From positions 1-7,962 of the forward strand of contig CAMNMO010000121.1 in NCBI GenBank assembly GCA_946544695.1: a stretch of DNA of 7,962 nucleotides, in the 5' to 3' direction. The notes beneath the pieces were generated by a model. That model did no database searches. It was not told the DNA's origin and worked only from the letters and a program-made list of their open reading frames with translations. Source of the stretch: an uncultured Ruminococcus sp. GTDB taxonomy: Bacteria; Bacillota; Clostridia; Oscillospirales; Ruminococcaceae. Both the position numbers and the translations under genes were made by a program. Shown here in pieces: positions 5,606-7,962 of this stretch. Numbering within the stretch: position 1 is the first letter of the stretch; each line of letters starts with the position of its first letter.

Positions 5606-6949
5606 TTATATTTTCGCCCTTACTTTACCGAAATCTACCTCCAGGTCCTTCCATATCGGGAATCCCTTACCCGGCTGTATCGGATAAAATTTACCGTCAG
5701 GGAGCTTAGCGTTCCAGGTATCCTCTGTGCAGTTCTTAATGCCCAGCACACCGGGTTTCAGTTTATTCTCCACAAGTTCACCTGCAACAGTGAGGAAGTC
5801 ATCGCACTCGGGGTCGATCTCACACTTATAGAACTTGCAGCCCACATAAAGCGGCATTCTGTTATCCCTGTTGCTGAAGCCCAGTGTGGCGAATTCAGCA
5901 CCGCACTTAGGGCAACGGAAGGTCTTTTCATTGACCTTTGCGAACATGGAAGTGAAGTTTGTTCTGCCGCATACGCACATGATGATCTCAGATCTGAGTC
6001 TGATGAACAGCTTCTGCCATTCATTCTCGATAATACGCTTATTCGGGTCGGAAATACCCTGTGTGAACGAAAGTATGAAAGCATCTCTGATATACTTGGG
6101 GTAGATCCTCCAGAACTTGATGACATTATCGTGTATACCTCTTACGGGTCTGTTTGTGGCATTATCGGGGTCATAGACGAACACCGCATCCTGACCGTAA
6201 TGTCTGAGCTCGGAGCTTTCGGTCAGGCACACGTCCTTGACCACCTTTTCACCCTCCATGGGGTCGCCCCTGAACAGCAGCTTGAACAGCACGACTGCAA
6301 GTGAGTACTTATCTGTCTGGACATCAGGCTTAGCTATACCTCTTACAACTTCGGGTGCCATATAACCGGGCTTACCGCCGATACCGAAGTTCGAGCCTTC
6401 GGGAGCGATGTTATCGCAGTCGCAGACCAGAACAGCACCTGTGTTGACGTTGATGAAGAAACCACCGTCGTTAAGGTCCTGATAGCTCTTACCTGCACGG
6501 TGGAGCTGTCTGAAAGTATTGGCGATATTTATCACAGCGGTCACCATAGCGTAAAGGCTCTGGAATCTTACAGCCTGCTTGGTAGCCCTGCCTGTCAGCG
6601 GGTCGATGACCAGCTTATAGGTGTTGAGTATATCAACGAAGGAATCAAAGCTTTCGGGCTTCAGTTCCATGATGTATCCGAATGTGCCCTGGTCATTTTC
6701 CTTAGTCAGATACTTAGGCCACAGGAACTTATTGCTGGGAGCACCATCCTGGATATTGTTCTTGATGTTCTGTCTGAATTCTTTGGGACGCTTGATCTTA
6801 TCAACATCGTACCATTTAAGCGCCCATTTCTGTGAGTTGAATTCAACGAGGTAAACGATACCCTGACCACCGCTGCCGATGACCTTGAGGACTTTCGCTC
6901 TTCCTCCGAATTCCATCTCGACCTCCTGGCCGATCTTCAATTCAACCAT
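5606..6949 (-). CDS. Atypical Ser/Thr protein kinase with C-terminal zinc ribbon (YegI/TerY-kinase-like)
   Basis: A 447-residue soluble kinase. Motifs: Gly-rich loop GSGGQGIVYLV (25-35), ATP-anchoring Lys in WALKWY (K45), catalytic loop YQDLNDGG (D158), metal-binding DCDN in place of DFG (D177), and MAPE (197-200). The usual HRD is YQD, and the Mg-binding Asn five residues after the catalytic Asp is Gly (G163). Phosphotransfer may therefore be altered or reduced, although Lys and both Asp residues are kept. After the kinase fold, CVCG (325-328) and CPKCG (346-350) form a likely zinc ribbon, and further Cys residues (371, 376, 382) suggest a second metal site. The final 60 residues (from about LGIKNCTEDTW) form a small domain I do not recognise. 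There is no membrane segment, unlike PknB/PrkC kinases. GGAGGAAG lies just before the ATG (GGAGG spacing 9). It is 24 bp downstream of the LRR gene and 16 bp upstream of the VWA gene. Confidence 0.92.
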   Translation of the reverse strand: MVELKIGQEVEMEFGGRAKVLKVIGSGGQGIVYLVEFNSQKWALKWYDVDKIKRPKEFRQNIKNNIQDGAPSNKFLWPKYLTKENDQGTFGYIMELKPESFDSFVDILNTYKLVIDPLTGRATKQAVRFQSLYAMVTAVINIANTFRQLHRAGKSYQDLNDGGFFINVNTGAVLVCDCDNIAPEGSNFGIGGKPGYMAPEVVRGIAKPDVQTDKYSLAVVLFKLLFRGDPMEGEKVVKDVCLTESSELRHYGQDAVFVYDPDNATNRPVRGIHDNVIKFWRIYPKYIRDAFILSFTQGISDPNKRIIENEWQKLFIRLRSEIIMCVCGRTNFTSMFAKVNEKTFRCPKCGAEFATLGFSNRDNRMPLYVGCKFYKCEIDPECDDFLTVAGELVENKLKPGVLGIKNCTEDTWNAKLPDGKFYPIQPGKGFPIWKDLEVDFGKVRAKI

Positions 6950-6958
6950 CTGTTACTT

Positions 6959-6963
6959 CCTCC
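6959..6963 (-). promoter_or_regulatory. Consensus ribosome binding site of the kinase gene
   Basis: GGAGG on the minus strand, 9 bases before the ATG at 6949-6947, is the best Shine-Dalgarno match in the operon. It falls entirely inside the 24-bp gap after the LRR gene's stop codon. Confidence 0.75.
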
Positions 6964-6973
6964 GATTTCTTCC

Positions 6974-7962
6974 TTATATTGGCTTCTGCTTCAGTCCGAC
7001 GCCGACAGCCACAGTCTCATAGTCGATGTTATAAGTAAGGCAATACTTATGAACATAGGAATTGACGTAGCAGCGTATCGTAAGTTCAGGACAATAAGAG
7101 AATGCGTTCTTGTCGATGAACTTTACACTGTCAGGCAGGAACAGCTTTTCGAGCTTTTCGCAGCCCGAGAAAGCTTCTACACCGATACTGCTGACAGTAT
7201 TGGGTATATCCACCACGCTGAGATTAGCGCAGAACTCAAAGGTATTATCGGGTATCTCCAATATTCCCTTGGGTATTTTTATCATTGCCAGCTTACCGCA
7301 CTGGCTGAATGCGCCCTGCTCGATGACTCTCAGTCCCTCGGGCAGCTCGATGCCCTTGAGGTTTTTGCACTCAGAGAACGCATAGTCGCCTATCGCCATC
7401 ATCGTAGAAGGCAGCTTTATCGATCTCATGAAGCTGAATCTGTCAAAACAGAAGCTGTCGATCTTGGTGAAGCCTTCGGGGATGACGATGTTCCTTGCAA
7501 GCCTGAATCTGCCTGCATCGGAAGTCTTGAATATCTTGTCATCGGGTCTGAGCTTGGGAGCAGCGGGCTTCTTTTCTTCTTCGGGCTCGACAGGCTTTTC
7601 CTCCTCCTTGTTCTTCGACATGGAAGAATCGTAAGGCCACCCCAGAGTATAGGTGAAGCATGCAAGCACGAACTCAGCTGCGTTTTCCGAAACGAACAGT
7701 TCGTTTATCATATAGCTCTTCGCACTGAGCAGCGCATATTCCCTGTTGGTCTTTTCCTCCTTGACCATGTTCTTGAGGACGCCCGCTCTCATAGCGTTTA
7801 CCAGGAGCCTGCGCTCCTTATCGTAATTGCTCAGATAATCGTTGAGCATCGACACGAACTGGGTCGGATCGTTGATTAATATGCTGCCGTGTTTTTCCAT
7901 GATAGTCTTCAGTATATGCTGGATCTCCATGGTATTTTCAAAGCCTTCGATATTCTGCGGAG
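6974..7962 (-). CDS. Cytoplasmic leucine-rich-repeat (BspA-type) protein with helical N-terminal domain, 5' end open
   Basis: At least 318 residues from an ATG at 7930. That ATG has no well-placed ribosome binding site (nearest GAAGG is 13 bases away), and the frame stays open to the window edge with ten plausible residues (PQNIEGFENT), so the true start may lie outside. Residues 1-100 are helical (ILKTIMEKHGSILI ... DKERRLLVNAM ... AAEFVLACFTYTLGW); I believe similar domains are attached to many bacterial signalling proteins, but cannot name it firmly. A Glu/Lys/Pro linker (105-130) follows. Residues 148-290 (7061-7489) carry about six repeats of roughly 23 residues of the LRR_5 type, with the recurrent pattern IxLPxxxxxIxxxAFxxCxxL. 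BspA-like LRR proteins are usually secreted; this one shows no signal peptide in the visible part, so it probably binds a partner inside the cell. It is the first visible gene of the kinase-VWA-PP2C operon, 24 bp ahead of the kinase. Confidence 0.85.
   Translation of the reverse strand, partial: PQNIEGFENTMEIQHILKTIMEKHGSILINDPTQFVSMLNDYLSNYDKERRLLVNAMRAGVLKNMVKEEKTNREYALLSAKSYMINELFVSENAAEFVLACFTYTLGWPYDSSMSKNKEEEKPVEPEEEKKPAAPKLRPDDKIFKTSDAGRFRLARNIVIPEGFTKIDSFCFDRFSFMRSIKLPSTMMAIGDYAFSECKNLKGIELPEGLRVIEQGAFSQCGKLAMIKIPKGILEIPDNTFEFCANLSVVDIPNTVSSIGVEAFSGCEKLEKLFLPDSVKFIDKNAFSYCPELTIRCYVNSYVHKYCLTYNIDYETVAVGVGLKQKPI

Noticed and set aside
7049..7879. 276-codon + strand frame opposite the LRR gene
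   Set aside because: The opposite strand shows regular LRR repeats and a good operon context; the + strand protein has no motif and no ribosome binding site.

Overview
The window looks like chromosomal DNA of a Gram-positive anaerobe of the class Clostridia, most likely Ruminococcus or a close relative. The grounds are a sortase-type NPxTG wall anchor, consensus sigma-A promoter and Shine-Dalgarno sequences, intrinsic terminators with T-tracts, and the protein styles present (cytoplasmic BspA-type leucine-rich repeats, GGDEF protein, acidic low-complexity linkers). The genus is inferred from style, not from a marker gene.

Layout. On the + strand, positions 1-416 hold the last 137 residues of a cell-wall-anchored surface protein, followed by a hairpin terminator (432-460). 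A strong extended -10 promoter (562-590) drives a single-gene unit, a 176-residue protein with two C-terminal membrane segments (677-1207), closed by a textbook terminator (1216-1245). The rest of the window, 1285 to the right edge, is one minus-strand operon running right to left: cytoplasmic leucine-rich-repeat protein (open at the right edge), Ser/Thr-type kinase with a zinc ribbon, von Willebrand A (TerY-like) protein, PP2C phosphatase, membrane GGDEF protein, and a repeat-rich protein with a degenerate cytidine-deaminase-like N-terminus. Gaps between these genes are only 16-48 bp, no internal terminator is visible, and a strong terminator lies after the last gene (1285-1320). The operon promoter is outside the window.

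How the genes may work together. Kinase, VWA protein and PP2C phosphatase form the triad known from TerY-P-C modules and from E. coli yegI-yegK(pphC)-yegL: a kinase and phosphatase that presumably act on shared targets, with a metal-dependent VWA protein as scaffold. Here the triad is extended by four unusual parts: an intracellular LRR protein with a helical N-terminal domain, a diguanylate cyclase without the usual inhibitory site, a pseudo-deaminase-like domain, and a low-complexity GYPQQG tract. The combined operon reads as an uncharacterised phospho-signalling or stress/defence-sensing system. Functional linkage is inferred from gene order only.
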